Numbered from the stretch's first letter, positions 7,604-15,486 are shown. The stretch is DNA of 21,279 nucleotides from AC-69 sp044869895 (GCA_044869895.1 JBIOXZ010000171.1:1-21279); one strand, 5' to 3'. Program-made: numbers and translations. Notes: generated by a model not told the origin, from the letters alone.

Positions 7604-8706
7604 TCCGATACCGTCCGACGGTCGTCGAAGTGGACCTGCACGCCGTCCGGCACAACGTTCGGCTCCTCATGCCGCCCGGCGCCGAGCTCATGGCTGTGGT
7701 CAAGGGCGACGGCTACGGCCACGGCGACACCCACGTTGCCCGGGCAGCGCTCGACGCGGGGGCCACCTGGCTGGGCGTGGCGATGGTGGAGGAGGGCCTC
7801 CGCCTCCGAGAACATGGGATCGACTCGCCGCTGCTGGTCCTCTCGGAATTCCCGTCGGGGTCGGAGAAAGAGGCGCTGGCCGCCAACCTCGTCCCCAGCC
7901 TGTACACCGAGGACGGGCTGGCGCGCGTGCTCGATGCCGCCGGCGCGGTCGGGCGGCCGGTGGGGGTGCACGTGAAGGTCGATACAGGGATGCACAGGGT
8001 CGGGGTGTGGCCGGCCCCCGCCGCCGCGGTCTTCGCCCGCCGGGTTGCGGCGGCCGGCCTCGAGCTCGACGGGTTGTGGACCCATTTCGCGAGCGCTGAG
8101 GAGGACGGGGGGCTGACGCGACGGCAGCTCGGCGAGCTCGTGGCCGTGGACGACGAGCTTCGCGGAGCGGGCATCCGTCCACGGCTGCTACACGCCGCGA
8201 ACAGCGCCGCGACGCTCCTGTATCCCGAGACGCACCTCGACATGGTTCGGCCGGGGGTGGCGATCTACGGGCTCGACCCCGGGAACGGCCTGGCGGTGAG
8301 CGCGGGGCTCCGCCCCGCCCTCACCTGGCGCTCGGCGGTGACCATGGTGAAACGACTCCCCGCCGGGGAGCCGTTGTCCTACGGGCACCGGTACCGGCTC
8401 CAGGGCGATGCGAACGTGGCGACGGTACCGGTCGGCTACGAGGATGGCTACGCCCGCGCCCTCTCCTCCAGGGCGGACGTGCTGATCCGGGGCCGCCGGC
8501 ATCGGGTTGCCGGAACCGTGACCATGGACCAGATCCTCGTGGACTGCGGCGACGAGGACGTGACAACAGGCGATGACGTCGTGCTGATCGGCGAACAGGG
8601 CGACGAGCGGGTCACCACTGAGGAGCTCGCGGGGATCATGGGGACGATCGGGTACGAAGTCGTCACGAGCATCTCCGAGCGGGTGCCGAGGGAGTACCGG
8701 GGTTGA
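7600..8706 (+). CDS. alr: Alanine racemase
   Basis: Alr is a PLP enzyme that makes D-alanine for peptidoglycan. The 368-residue product has the type III PLP barrel. The cofactor lysine is in MAVVKGDGYGHG (Lys35), VDTGMHRVG lies in the barrel, and HAANSAATL and MVRPGVAIYG are conserved. The C-terminal domain holds the catalytic tyrosine in VGYEDGYARALS (about Tyr280), followed by RGRRHRVAGTVTMDQ and TSISERVPREY at the end. The ATG overlaps the nnrD stop as ATGA. In many actinobacteria tsaE follows alr directly; here a hydrolase, a peptidase and a DNA glycosylase lie between. Confidence 0.97.
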   Translation: MIRYRPTVVEVDLHAVRHNVRLLMPPGAELMAVVKGDGYGHGDTHVARAALDAGATWLGVAMVEEGLRLREHGIDSPLLVLSEFPSGSEKEALAANLVPSLYTEDGLARVLDAAGAVGRPVGVHVKVDTGMHRVGVWPAPAAAVFARRVAAAGLELDGLWTHFASAEEDGGLTRRQLGELVAVDDELRGAGIRPRLLHAANSAATLLYPETHLDMVRPGVAIYGLDPGNGLAVSAGLRPALTWRSAVTMVKRLPAGEPLSYGHRYRLQGDANVATVPVGYEDGYARALSSRADVLIRGRRHRVAGTVTMDQILVDCGDEDVTTGDDVVLIGEQGDERVTTEELAGIMGTIGYEVVTSISERVPREYRG

Positions 8707-8740
8707 GGGCGCTACGCCGTGGAGGCCGGGAGCGAGGCGA

Positions 8741-9787
8741 GTGACGAAGCGCCGCGCGGCGGTCCTCACCGCCGGCATCGCCGTGAGTGCCCTGGCCGGT
8801 GGCCTCACCGCCCGCACGGTGCTCCGCCGGCGCCGAGCGGACCAGGATGCGGACGAGGACCTTTCGGCGCTTCCTCCCGACGACCTGGGCTTCGTCGAAT
8901 CCTTCGACGGGACGAAGCTCGCCGTCCGTGCCGCCGGGGATCCCGCGAACCCAATGCTGGTGTTCGTCCACGGGTTCAGCCTGGACATGACCGCGTGGCA
9001 CCATCAATGGACCGGCCTGTCCGGCCGGTTCCGTTGCGTCCTGTTCGACCTGCGATCGCACGGCCACTCCGAGTCGCCGGCATCGGGTGACCTTTCACTC
9101 TCGACGATGGGTCGCGACGTGGCCGCCGTCGTCGAGGCGACCGTCGGAAGGCGCCGAGCGGTGGTGATCGGGCACAGCCTGGGCGGGATGGCGGTGCTCG
9201 CCGCTGCCGGGAACCGCCCCGAACTCTTCGGCGGCAGGATTCGAGGCGTGGCCCTGATCGGGACGGCCGCTTCGAACCTCCTGCAGGGGGTGATGGGCTC
9301 GGTGACCGGGCTGCTCCGCCCCCGCCTCGGGTCGTTGTCGCAGGCCGCGGATCGTGCCAACCGCCTCCGACGGTACGTCCTGGCCGGCCGAGGGGACGTG
9401 GGGGCCCTGATCGCCCGGGCAACCCAGTTCGGACCCGACCCGTCGCCGGGGGTGGTGAACCACGTCGTGGGACTGGCCGCGAGGGCGCCGTCGCAGGTAT
9501 GGACCGATGGGCTGGCGGGGCTCATGGCCGTCGACGTTCGAGACGCGCTGGCGAACGTTACCGTGCCGACCCTCGTGGCGGTCGGCGACCACGACCGGGT
9601 GACGCCGCCCGCGGCGGCCATGATCCTGGTGAGTGAGCTCCCCAACGCGCATCTGCAGATCGTGGAGGGCGCGGGGCACCTGGCGATGCTGGAGCGACCC
9701 GATGCCGTCAACGACATGCTCGCCGGGTTCGCCTCGGAGGTCCTATCTCGACGAACCACACGGAAGCGACCGGGGATGGCGACCTGA
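8741..9787 (+). CDS. Alpha/beta hydrolase with N-terminal hydrophobic segment
   Basis: This 348-residue protein has an alpha/beta-hydrolase fold. The oxyanion-side FVHGFSLD motif is near 75-82, the nucleophile elbow GHSLGGM has Ser146, the acid is Asp285 in GDHDRVTP, and the catalytic His is 313 in GAGHLAM. The substrate cannot be read from sequence; the layout resembles generic esterases or haloperoxidase-like hydrolases. Residues 6-25 form an Ala/Leu/Gly-rich hydrophobic stretch between basic residues, so the protein may be membrane-anchored or exported. The start is GTG, 34 bases after alr, with GAGG close upstream. Its stop overlaps the next gene's probable CTG start, so it belongs to the same operon. 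It is an insertion relative to the usual alr-tsaE order. Confidence 0.9.
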   Translation: MTKRRAAVLTAGIAVSALAGGLTARTVLRRRRADQDADEDLSALPPDDLGFVESFDGTKLAVRAAGDPANPMLVFVHGFSLDMTAWHHQWTGLSGRFRCVLFDLRSHGHSESPASGDLSLSTMGRDVAAVVEATVGRRRAVVIGHSLGGMAVLAAAGNRPELFGGRIRGVALIGTAASNLLQGVMGSVTGLLRPRLGSLSQAADRANRLRRYVLAGRGDVGALIARATQFGPDPSPGVVNHVVGLAARAPSQVWTDGLAGLMAVDVRDALANVTVPTLVAVGDHDRVTPPAAAMILVSELPNAHLQIVEGAGHLAMLERPDAVNDMLAGFASEVLSRRTTRKRPGMAT

Positions 9788-10713
9788 TCACCGCGGTTCG
9801 GGGCATCCGGGTCGGTCACGCCACCGATCGCCGTGGCCTCACGGGCTGCACCGTCGTGCTGTGCCCGCCGGGAACGGTGGGGTCGGGCGAGGTCCGCGGT
9901 GGTGCGCCGGCCACCAGGGAGACGGATCTGCTTCGGCCGGGGATGTTGGTGAACGAGGTGCACGGTGTCCTCCTCGCCGGGGGCAGCGCGTTCGGCCTGG
10001 GCGCGGCCGCGGGGGTCATGCGATACCTGGAGGAGCGCGGGATCGGGTTCGCCGCGGGGGTGGCCGTGGTGCCCATCGTGCCCGGGGCGGCGCTATTCGA
10101 CCTGGGGATCGGGGATCCGAAGGCTCGCCCCGGCCCCAGCGAGGGGTATGGAGCGTGCGACGTGGCCACCGATCAGGTGGAGGAGGGAACGGTCGGGGCA
10201 GGGACCGGGGCCACGGTCGCCAAGATCCAGGGACCGGAACGGCAGGTGAAAGGAGGGATCGGCTCGGCCTCCGCCACCGAGGACTCTGTGGTCGTCGGGG
10301 CGCTGTTCGCCGTCAACGCCGTGGGCGAGATCCTGGCGGAGGACGGCGAGGTACTGGCGGGGGTTCGCTCCGGGGCGATGGGCGATAAGGAGGAGGCGGA
10401 GCCAACCGCGCCCTGGCCCGACGGGCCCTGGACGAACACCATCATCGGGGTGGTTGCCACCAATGCGCGCCTGTCGAAGGAACGGGCGCACCTGTTGGCG
10501 GGGTCGGCGCACGACGCCGTTTCGGGTGTCGTGCGCCCGGCACATACAATCTGGGACGGCGACACGGTGTTCACGCTCGCGACGGGCCAGGTGGACGCCC
10601 CGCAGGACCTGCTGGAGCAGATGGCGAACGAAGCCGTGGCGGAGTCCATCCGCCGGGGGGTCCTTCGGGCGACGGGCGTCCCGGGAGCGCCGTCGGTGGG
10701 GGAGGCGAGATGA
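9784..10713 (+). CDS. P1/DmpA-type peptidase (family S58-like), probable CTG start
   Basis: P1/DmpA-like proteins are Ntn-type self-cleaving aminopeptidases or amide hydrolases. The product has the opening GIRVGHATD motif, the GCTVVLCPPG strand, RGGAPATRETDLLRPG, HGVLLAGGSAFGL, the GTGATVAKIQGPE region and KGGIGSAS, the likely self-cleavage Gly-Ser site. The frame has no ATG, GTG or TTG upstream of 9856, and starting at that GTG would delete the conserved RVGH motif. The CTG at 9784 forms a CTGA overlap with the hydrolase stop, has GGGGA upstream, and gives a family-like (M)ITAVRGIRVGH start and 309 residues. The end overlaps the UDG gene as ATGA. The natural substrate is unknown. Confidence 0.88.
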   Translation: MITAVRGIRVGHATDRRGLTGCTVVLCPPGTVGSGEVRGGAPATRETDLLRPGMLVNEVHGVLLAGGSAFGLGAAAGVMRYLEERGIGFAAGVAVVPIVPGAALFDLGIGDPKARPGPSEGYGACDVATDQVEEGTVGAGTGATVAKIQGPERQVKGGIGSASATEDSVVVGALFAVNAVGEILAEDGEVLAGVRSGAMGDKEEAEPTAPWPDGPWTNTIIGVVATNARLSKERAHLLAGSAHDAVSGVVRPAHTIWDGDTVFTLATGQVDAPQDLLEQMANEAVAESIRRGVLRATGVPGAPSVGEAR

Positions 10714-11306
10714 GGACACTTCAGGAAGCGGCGCATGAGGCCTCGGCCTGCACGAAGTGCCGATTGGCTGGGGGCCGTACCCAGGTCGTCTACGGGACGG
10801 GGAAAGCCGACGCGGATCTGATGTTCATCGGAGAGGGCCCGGGCTACTACGAGGACAAACAGGGCGAGCCGTTCGTGGGCGCTGCCGGACAGCTGCTGAA
10901 CAGGATGCTGGAGGAGATCGGCGTCCGGCGAGCTGACGTGCGAATCACGAACATCATCCTGTGCCGGCCACCCGGCAACCGCGATCCGATGCCGGACGAG
11001 GTGGAGACCTGCACACCTTGGCTGCGGGAGCAGATCGAGCTGGTGGATCCCCGCGTGATCGTGACCCTCGGGAACTTCGCTACCCGGTTCATGCTGGACA
11101 AGCCGGTATCGATCAGCCGGGTCCGGGGCCAGCGGTTCCCGCTGGAAGGGCGCACGATCATTCCGACGTTCCATCCTGCGGCCATCCTTCGTGGCGGCGG
11201 CGAGGCCTCGACGCAGATGGTCGCCCTCCGCTCGGATTTCCAGGAGATCAAGCGCGCGCTGGCCGAGGTACCTGAGCCGGTTGAGGAACAGCTCGGCCTG
11301 TTCTGA
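10710..11306 (+). CDS. Uracil-DNA glycosylase, family 4 (iron-sulfur)
   Basis: This enzyme removes uracil from DNA to start base-excision repair. The 198-residue protein has all four Fe-S cysteines of family 4: Cys14 and Cys17 in ACTKCRL, Cys85 in NIILCRPPGNR, and Cys101 in VETCTPWL. The active-site motif GEGPGYYED lies at 41-49, followed by GEPFVGAAGQLLNRML, the TLGNFAT strand, and FHPAAIL with His155 as the C-terminal catalytic motif. The start is an ATGA overlap with the peptidase gene, and the stop shares a base with the tsaE ATG. Tight coupling to the t6A genes suggests constitutive housekeeping expression. Confidence 0.96.
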   Translation: MRTLQEAAHEASACTKCRLAGGRTQVVYGTGKADADLMFIGEGPGYYEDKQGEPFVGAAGQLLNRMLEEIGVRRADVRITNIILCRPPGNRDPMPDEVETCTPWLREQIELVDPRVIVTLGNFATRFMLDKPVSISRVRGQRFPLEGRTIIPTFHPAAILRGGGEASTQMVALRSDFQEIKRALAEVPEPVEEQLGLF

Positions 11307-11794
11307 TGCGGCTTGAGCTCACCGCCGGGGCACCGGAGGACACGATGGCGGTGGGCGAGGCCGTGGCCTCGCTCCTTCGAGAAGGCGACGCCATCGCCCT
11401 CACCGGCGAGCTCGGGGCGGGGAAGACCACGTTCGTCCGGGGCGCGGCTCGCGCCCTCGGGTTCGACGGGACGGTCGCCTCGCCCACGTTCACCCTGGTC
11501 CGCGAGTACCAGGGCCGGGTCCGCATCTACCACGTCGACGTGTACCGCTTGGAGCGGGTGCAGGACGTGCTGGACCTCGAGGTGGACGAAATGGTGGCCG
11601 AGGGTGGTGTGCTGCTCGTCGAGTGGGGCGACGCGGTCGAGGGCCTGCTGCCCGACGACCATCTGCTCGTGGAGATCACCCTGGTGGGCGGCGAGGACGC
11701 GCGGCGGATCGTGGTCACGGGGAAAGGCCCGTCATGGACCACCCGTTGGGAGCGTCTGGAGCGGCTCACCGAGCCGTGGGGAAGGGCGGCGTGA
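11306..11794 (+). CDS. tsaE: tRNA t6A biosynthesis ATPase TsaE
   Basis: TsaE is the ATPase that assists TsaB and TsaD in forming N6-threonylcarbamoyladenosine at position 37 of ANN-decoding tRNAs. The 162-residue product has the Walker A motif GELGAGKTT at 34-42, VASPTFTLVREY after the first helical region, the YHVDVYRLE strand, and the late VEWGDAVEGLLP motif. Length is normal for the family. Its ATG shares a base with the UDG stop, and its own stop overlaps the tsaB GTG, so it is translated as part of the operon. Confidence 0.97.
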   Translation: MRLELTAGAPEDTMAVGEAVASLLREGDAIALTGELGAGKTTFVRGAARALGFDGTVASPTFTLVREYQGRVRIYHVDVYRLERVQDVLDLEVDEMVAEGGVLLVEWGDAVEGLLPDDHLLVEITLVGGEDARRIVVTGKGPSWTTRWERLERLTEPWGRAA

Positions 11795-12498
11795 TCGTCC
11801 TCGGCATCGAGACATCGACACCACAGACCTCGGTGGCCCTCGGCACCGAGCAGGGCGTGACGGCCTCCGTGCAGCTCGCGTCCAAGGCACGGCAGGACCA
11901 GGTGGTCCCCATCCTCGAGCACGTGCTGGAGTGGACGGGCGTCGAGCTGTCACATGTGGGCGGTGTCGCAGTGGGCGTGGGCCCTGGCCTGTTCACCGGG
12001 CTGCGGGTGGGCGTGTCGACCGGCAAGACCCTGGCCCAGGTGCTCTCGGTACCCATTGTGGGTATCCCCTCGCTCGACGTCCTGGCCTTCGGGGTCCGCT
12101 ACACCCGCCGGCTCATCGGGGCCGTGATCGATGCCCGGCGAGGAGAGGTGTTCTTCGCGCTGTACCGGGGAGTACCGGGGGGTGTGATGCGGTTGGGCGA
12201 ATACGTGGTGGCGCCGCCCGGTCATCTGGCCGCCGAGCTGGAGGCGGCCCGGGAAGAGGTGCTGCTCGTGGGGAACGGTGCCATCCTGTATCGGAAAGAG
12301 CTGGAGGCGGTCGGGGCCGGGGTAGAGTTCGCATCGTCCCCGCAGGCCTACCCGGAGGCGTCGGCGATGGTCGAGCTGGCCGTCCCGCGCTTCATCCGGG
12401 AGGAGACCGACCGATCGTTCGAAGTGTTGCCGCTCTACTTGAGGAAGTCGGATGCGGAGATCGCTTGGGATCAGCGAGCCCGAAGCGCCACGGCTTGA
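11791..12498 (+). CDS. tsaB: t6A biosynthesis dimerization protein TsaB
   Basis: TsaB is an ASKHA-fold paralogue of TsaD that forms the TsaB-TsaD platform for tRNA t6A synthesis. The true start is the GTG at 11791, overlapping the tsaE stop as GTGA and giving the family N-terminus VLGIETSTPQTSVALG; a longer upstream frame would run through tsaE. The 235-residue product contains VAVGVGPGLFTGLRVG, SLDVLAF and VIDARRGEVFFALY, all expected of TsaB. It lacks the metal-binding HxxxH of TsaD, as it should. Its last 47 bases overlap the longest possible rimI frame. Confidence 0.95.
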   Translation: MIVLGIETSTPQTSVALGTEQGVTASVQLASKARQDQVVPILEHVLEWTGVELSHVGGVAVGVGPGLFTGLRVGVSTGKTLAQVLSVPIVGIPSLDVLAFGVRYTRRLIGAVIDARRGEVFFALYRGVPGGVMRLGEYVVAPPGHLAAELEAAREEVLLVGNGAILYRKELEAVGAGVEFASSPQAYPEASAMVELAVPRFIREETDRSFEVLPLYLRKSDAEIAWDQRARSATA

Positions 12499-13000
12499 GG
12501 TGACCCGGATGCGCCGCCGCCACCTGCGCGGTGTGATGGCCATCGAGCGCCAGGTCTACCCTCGCCCGTGGAGTCCCAACCTGTTCCTCTCGGAGATGGC
12601 CGAGACCCGGAACCGGTGCTACCTCGTGGCCCGCATGGACAAGGAGATCGTGGGGTACGGCGGCCTCATTGCCTACGGTGAGGAGGCCCACGTCACGAAC
12701 ATCGCCGTCGACCCCGAACACCAGCGCAACAAGATCGGGATGCGCCTGCTCCACGACCTCATCCAGAATGCGGTCGCGGCCGGCGCGCAGGCTGTCTCCC
12801 TGGAGGTCCGCGTCTCGAACTACGGCGCGCAGCGGCTGTACGGAAAGTTCGGGTTCCGACCGGTCGGCGTCCGCAAGAACTACTACCAGGAGGTGAACGA
12901 GGACGCCCTGGTCATGTGGGTCGACGACGTGAACGGGCCCGAATACCAGAAGCGATTGCGAGGACTGGCCGAGCAGCTCCCCGACGGCGTTCGCCCGTGA
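12452..13000 (+). CDS. rimI: Ribosomal-protein-alanine N-acetyltransferase RimI (GNAT family)
   Basis: RimI acetylates protein N-termini, classically ribosomal protein S18, using acetyl-CoA. The GNAT features are VYPRPWSPNLFLSEM at the N-terminus, ARMDKEIVGYGGL, the strand EEAHVTNIAVDPEHQRNKIG that includes the acetyl-CoA loop, SLEVRVSNYGAQRLYGKFGF, and a C-terminal NEDALVMWV. The start is uncertain. The ATG at 12452 has a good GAGGAAG upstream but overlaps tsaB by 47 bases. The GTG at 12500, two bases beyond the tsaB stop, would give a more usual N-terminus (VTRMRRRHL) with weaker initiation signals. The position between tsaB and tsaD is typical. Confidence 0.93.
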   Translation: MRRSLGISEPEAPRLEVTRMRRRHLRGVMAIERQVYPRPWSPNLFLSEMAETRNRCYLVARMDKEIVGYGGLIAYGEEAHVTNIAVDPEHQRNKIGMRLLHDLIQNAVAAGAQAVSLEVRVSNYGAQRLYGKFGFRPVGVRKNYYQEVNEDALVMWVDDVNGPEYQKRLRGLAEQLPDGVRP

Positions 13001-13010
13001 GCGTGCGCCG

Positions 13011-14015
13011 GTGAGGGTCCTGGGCATCGAGACCTCGTGCGACGAGACCGCCGTCGCGGTCATCGAGGATAGCGCGATCGTTCTGGCCAACCTCGTCGCC
13101 AGCCAGACCGACCTGCATGCCCGGTTCGGCGGGGTCGTGCCCGAGGTGGCGTCCAGAGCTCACGTGCAAGCCCTGAACCCACTGATGGACGAAGCGCTCG
13201 ACCGGGCGGGATGTCGCTTCGCCGACCTGGACGGCGTGGCGGTGACGGTGGGGCCCGGATTGGTCGGCGCGCTGCTGGTGGGGATCGCGGCGGCGAAGGC
13301 GATCGCCATTGCGACCGGGGCCGATCTCATCGGGGTGAATCACCTCGAGGGGCATATTTACGCGAACTTCATCGAACACGGTCCGCCCGAGCCGCCGTAC
13401 ATCTGTCTGGTCGTCTCGGGCGGGCACACCATGCTCGTGCACATGCCCGAGGAGCACCGCTACCGGGTCCTGGGCCAGACCGTCGACGACGCGGCCGGCG
13501 AGGCGTTCGACAAGATCGCCCGGCTCATCGGCCTGGGGTTCCCCGGTGGGCCGGCTCTCGACAGGCTGGCCCGGGAGGGCGATCCCGGCGCGATCGCCTT
13601 CCCCCGGGCCATGATCGACACGGGGAACTACGACTTCTCGATGTCCGGACTGAAGACCGCCGTGCTTCGCCATGTGAAGGCCGAGAGGGCTGCCGGCCGC
13701 GAGGTCGACACCGCCGACCTCGCGGCTTCCTTCCAGGAGGCCATCGTCGATGTGCAGGTCTCGAAGACCATCGCGGCCGCCAAGGAGCACGGCGTGAAGG
13801 CCGTGCTCCTCGGGGGCGGAGTGGTGGCCAACACTCGGCTCCGGGAGCGGATGGAAAAGGCCGGGGCGGAGGCTGGGATCGGCGTCCAGTTCCCGTCGCT
13901 CGAGTTATGCACCGACAACGCGGCGATGATCGCCGTGGCCGGGGCATCGCGCCTGGCCCAGGGCTACCGGTCCCCGTTCGACGCGGCCGCTGATCCTGGG
14001 CTGGAGCTTGCGTGA
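13011..14015 (+). CDS. tsaD: tRNA N6-adenosine threonylcarbamoyltransferase TsaD
   Basis: TsaD is the catalytic subunit that transfers threonylcarbamoyl from threonylcarbamoyl-AMP to A37 of tRNA. The 334-residue protein has the ASKHA-fold opening LGIETSCDETAVA, VVPEVASRAHV, the metal-binding NHLEGHIYAN motif with His111 and His115, LVVSGGHT, VDDAAGEAFDKIAR, SGLKTA, and the late CTDNAAMIA with the metal-binding Asp302. All expected sites are intact. The start is the GTG 10 bases after rimI, and the stop overlaps the epimerase start as GTGA. With tsaE and tsaB it supplies three of the four t6A enzymes; tsaC is not in this window. Confidence 0.98.
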   Translation: MRVLGIETSCDETAVAVIEDSAIVLANLVASQTDLHARFGGVVPEVASRAHVQALNPLMDEALDRAGCRFADLDGVAVTVGPGLVGALLVGIAAAKAIAIATGADLIGVNHLEGHIYANFIEHGPPEPPYICLVVSGGHTMLVHMPEEHRYRVLGQTVDDAAGEAFDKIARLIGLGFPGGPALDRLAREGDPGAIAFPRAMIDTGNYDFSMSGLKTAVLRHVKAERAAGREVDTADLAASFQEAIVDVQVSKTIAAAKEHGVKAVLLGGGVVANTRLRERMEKAGAEAGIGVQFPSLELCTDNAAMIAVAGASRLAQGYRSPFDAAADPGLELA

Positions 14016-14956
14016 TCGCCTACCTCGTCACCGGAGGAGCTGGCTTCATCGGATCGCATGTGTCGGACCGGCTCCTGGCCGAGGGCCATCGTGTGCTGGC
14101 AGTGGACGACCTCTCCGCCGGCAAGATCGCCAACCTCGCGGAAGCGAGGAGCTACGGGTCCGAGTTCACGTTCTTCAACATGGACCTACGTTCCGACGGC
14201 CTCCTCCAGCTGTTCGAGCGGCACCAGCCGGAGGTCGTCGTGCATCTCGGGGCCCAGGCCGGCGTGCGGCGATCGCTCGAGGATCCGGCCTTCGACGCCA
14301 GCGTGAACATCATGGGCCTGCTGAACGTGATGGAGTGCTCCGTCAAGATCGGGGTGCGGAAGGTCGTCTACGCCGCCTCCGGCGGCACGCTGTACGGCGA
14401 TGCCCGCCGGCTTCCGGTGAAGGAGTCCTCGGCGACGGGATCGCGCCCGGGGTCGCCCTATGGGATCAGCAAGAAGGTCGGCATCGACTACCTCGAGCAC
14501 TACAAGCGGTTCCGGGGGATCGACTTCGCCGCGCTCGCCCTGGCCAACGTGTACGGTCCGCGGCAGGACCCCTTCGGCGAATCGGGGGTGGTCTCGATCT
14601 TCGCCTCCAAGATGCTGGCCGGCGAGACGCCCACGATCTTCGGCGACGGGAACCAGACCAGGGACTACGTGTTCGTCGATGATGTCGTGCATGCCCTGGC
14701 CCTGGCCGCCGACCGGGGGAGCGGGCGGCTGGTAAACATCGGGACCGGCCTGGAGACCTCCGTGAACGGTCTCTACCGGATGCTCGCCGAGATCATCGGG
14801 TTCACGGGACAGCCCGCCAGCGGTCCGCTGCCTCCTGGGGAGGTCCGGCGGAACGCCCTCGACGTCGAGCTCGCTGCGGAGGTCCTGGGGTGGCATCCCT
14901 GGACCCACCTCGTCGATGGGCTGTCCGAGACCGTGGCGTACCTGAAGGGGGTCTGA
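14012..14956 (+). CDS. Extended-SDR NAD-dependent sugar-nucleotide epimerase/dehydratase
   Basis: The 314-residue product is an extended short-chain dehydrogenase close to GalE-type UDP-glucose 4-epimerases. The Rossmann nucleotide-binding motif TGGAGFIGSH is at 7-16, VDDLSAGK follows the second strand, and VVHLGAQAG is the Asn/Ala strand. The catalytic triad region is SGGTLYG and YGISK with Tyr150 and Lys154. The substrate region has NVYGPRQDPFGESGVVSIF, then RDYVFVDDVVHA and VNIGTGLETSVN. It may epimerize UDP-glucose or make another NDP-sugar for the envelope; substrate cannot be fixed from sequence. The GTG overlaps the tsaD stop, so it is the last gene of the long plus-strand operon before the convergent regulator. 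Confidence 0.92.
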   Translation: MIAYLVTGGAGFIGSHVSDRLLAEGHRVLAVDDLSAGKIANLAEARSYGSEFTFFNMDLRSDGLLQLFERHQPEVVVHLGAQAGVRRSLEDPAFDASVNIMGLLNVMECSVKIGVRKVVYAASGGTLYGDARRLPVKESSATGSRPGSPYGISKKVGIDYLEHYKRFRGIDFAALALANVYGPRQDPFGESGVVSIFASKMLAGETPTIFGDGNQTRDYVFVDDVVHALALAADRGSGRLVNIGTGLETSVNGLYRMLAEIIGFTGQPASGPLPPGEVRRNALDVELAAEVLGWHPWTHLVDGLSETVAYLKGV

Positions 14957-14960
14957 GCGA

Positions 14961-14988
14961 CCGTCCGCTCAATCCTCCTTGCGGACGG
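14961..14988. terminator. Hairpin shared by convergent epimerase and BldD-like genes
   Basis: CCGTCCGC at 14961-14968 is a perfect complement of GCGGACGG at 14981-14988 with a 12-base loop. The loop carries the stop codon of the minus-strand regulator. It starts four bases past the epimerase stop. There is no long T-run, but the perfect stem at a convergent junction supports a bidirectional terminator. Confidence 0.5.
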
Positions 14989-15427
14989 CCGGTTCGATCG
15001 CCTCCGCGAGCTCCTCCGGTCTCTTGCCCGCCGCCGTGGCCAGTACCTCGATGTCGCCCGCCCTGAGCGCGATCGTCTCCGACGGGGCTTCTCCCCGCAA
15101 CGCTTTGATCTGCCGCACGAACTCCGACAGGAGCGAGCCCTCCGCCGATCGCATCGTCTCCAGCCGTGAAAGGTCGATCTCGCCCTCGGAGCCTCCACCA
15201 ACCGCGATCAGGATGTCTCCCAGAACCGCCTGTGGGGCAACGCCGTACAGAACGCAGAGCTGGCAGAAGCGCTCGACCGAGATCGTGCGCTCGCCGCGCT
15301 CGTAGCCCGCCACCGAGGTGGCCTTGAACCGGCCAGCCGACTGTCGTGTGAGCTCTCGCAACGTCAACCCACGTGCTCGTCGCGCCCGGCGAAGGGCTCG
15401 GCCGATCTCGAGTGCGAGAGGATCCAT
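14969..15427 (-). CDS. BldD-like XRE-family regulator with candidate c-di-GMP-binding C-terminus
   Basis: BldD is a master developmental repressor in Streptomyces whose dimerization on DNA requires c-di-GMP. This 152-residue protein has the same two-part plan. An XRE helix-turn-helix spans about 5-66, with LRRARRARGLTLRELTRQS, the recognition helix around AGRFKATSVAGYERGER, and VERFCQLCVLYGV. A short linker leads to a C-terminal domain at about 84-150. There the sequence RGE (111-113), eight residues, then RAGD (122-125) matches the BldD signature RXD-X8-RXXD with exact spacing and one Asp-to-Glu change. The ATG fits the family. It converges with the epimerase gene. Whether it binds c-di-GMP is inference. 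Confidence 0.85.
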   Translation of the reverse strand: MDPLALEIGRALRRARRARGLTLRELTRQSAGRFKATSVAGYERGERTISVERFCQLCVLYGVAPQAVLGDILIAVGGGSEGEIDLSRLETMRSAEGSLLSEFVRQIKALRGEAPSETIALRAGDIEVLATAAGKRPEELAEAIEPAVRKED

Positions 15428-15466
15428 CGCTCAGTTCCGGACGCCGCATTTCCACCGTCGGCGGGG

Positions 15467-15486
15467 GCCCAGTCTAGGACCTGGGC
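15467..15486. promoter_or_regulatory. Inverted repeat upstream of the BldD-like gene
   Basis: GCCCAG at 15467-15472 and CTGGGC at 15481-15486 form a perfect 6+6 inverted repeat with an 8-base spacer containing CTAG. It lies 40 bases upstream of the regulator's start. On the minus strand the spacer and right arm include TAGACT, a possible -10 box. Position and symmetry suggest an operator, perhaps for autoregulation. Confidence 0.35.

Noticed and set aside
11623..11790. Long upstream start for tsaB
   Set aside because: It would overlap tsaE by more than 150 bases and add non-family residues; GTG 11791 matches the TsaB N-terminus.
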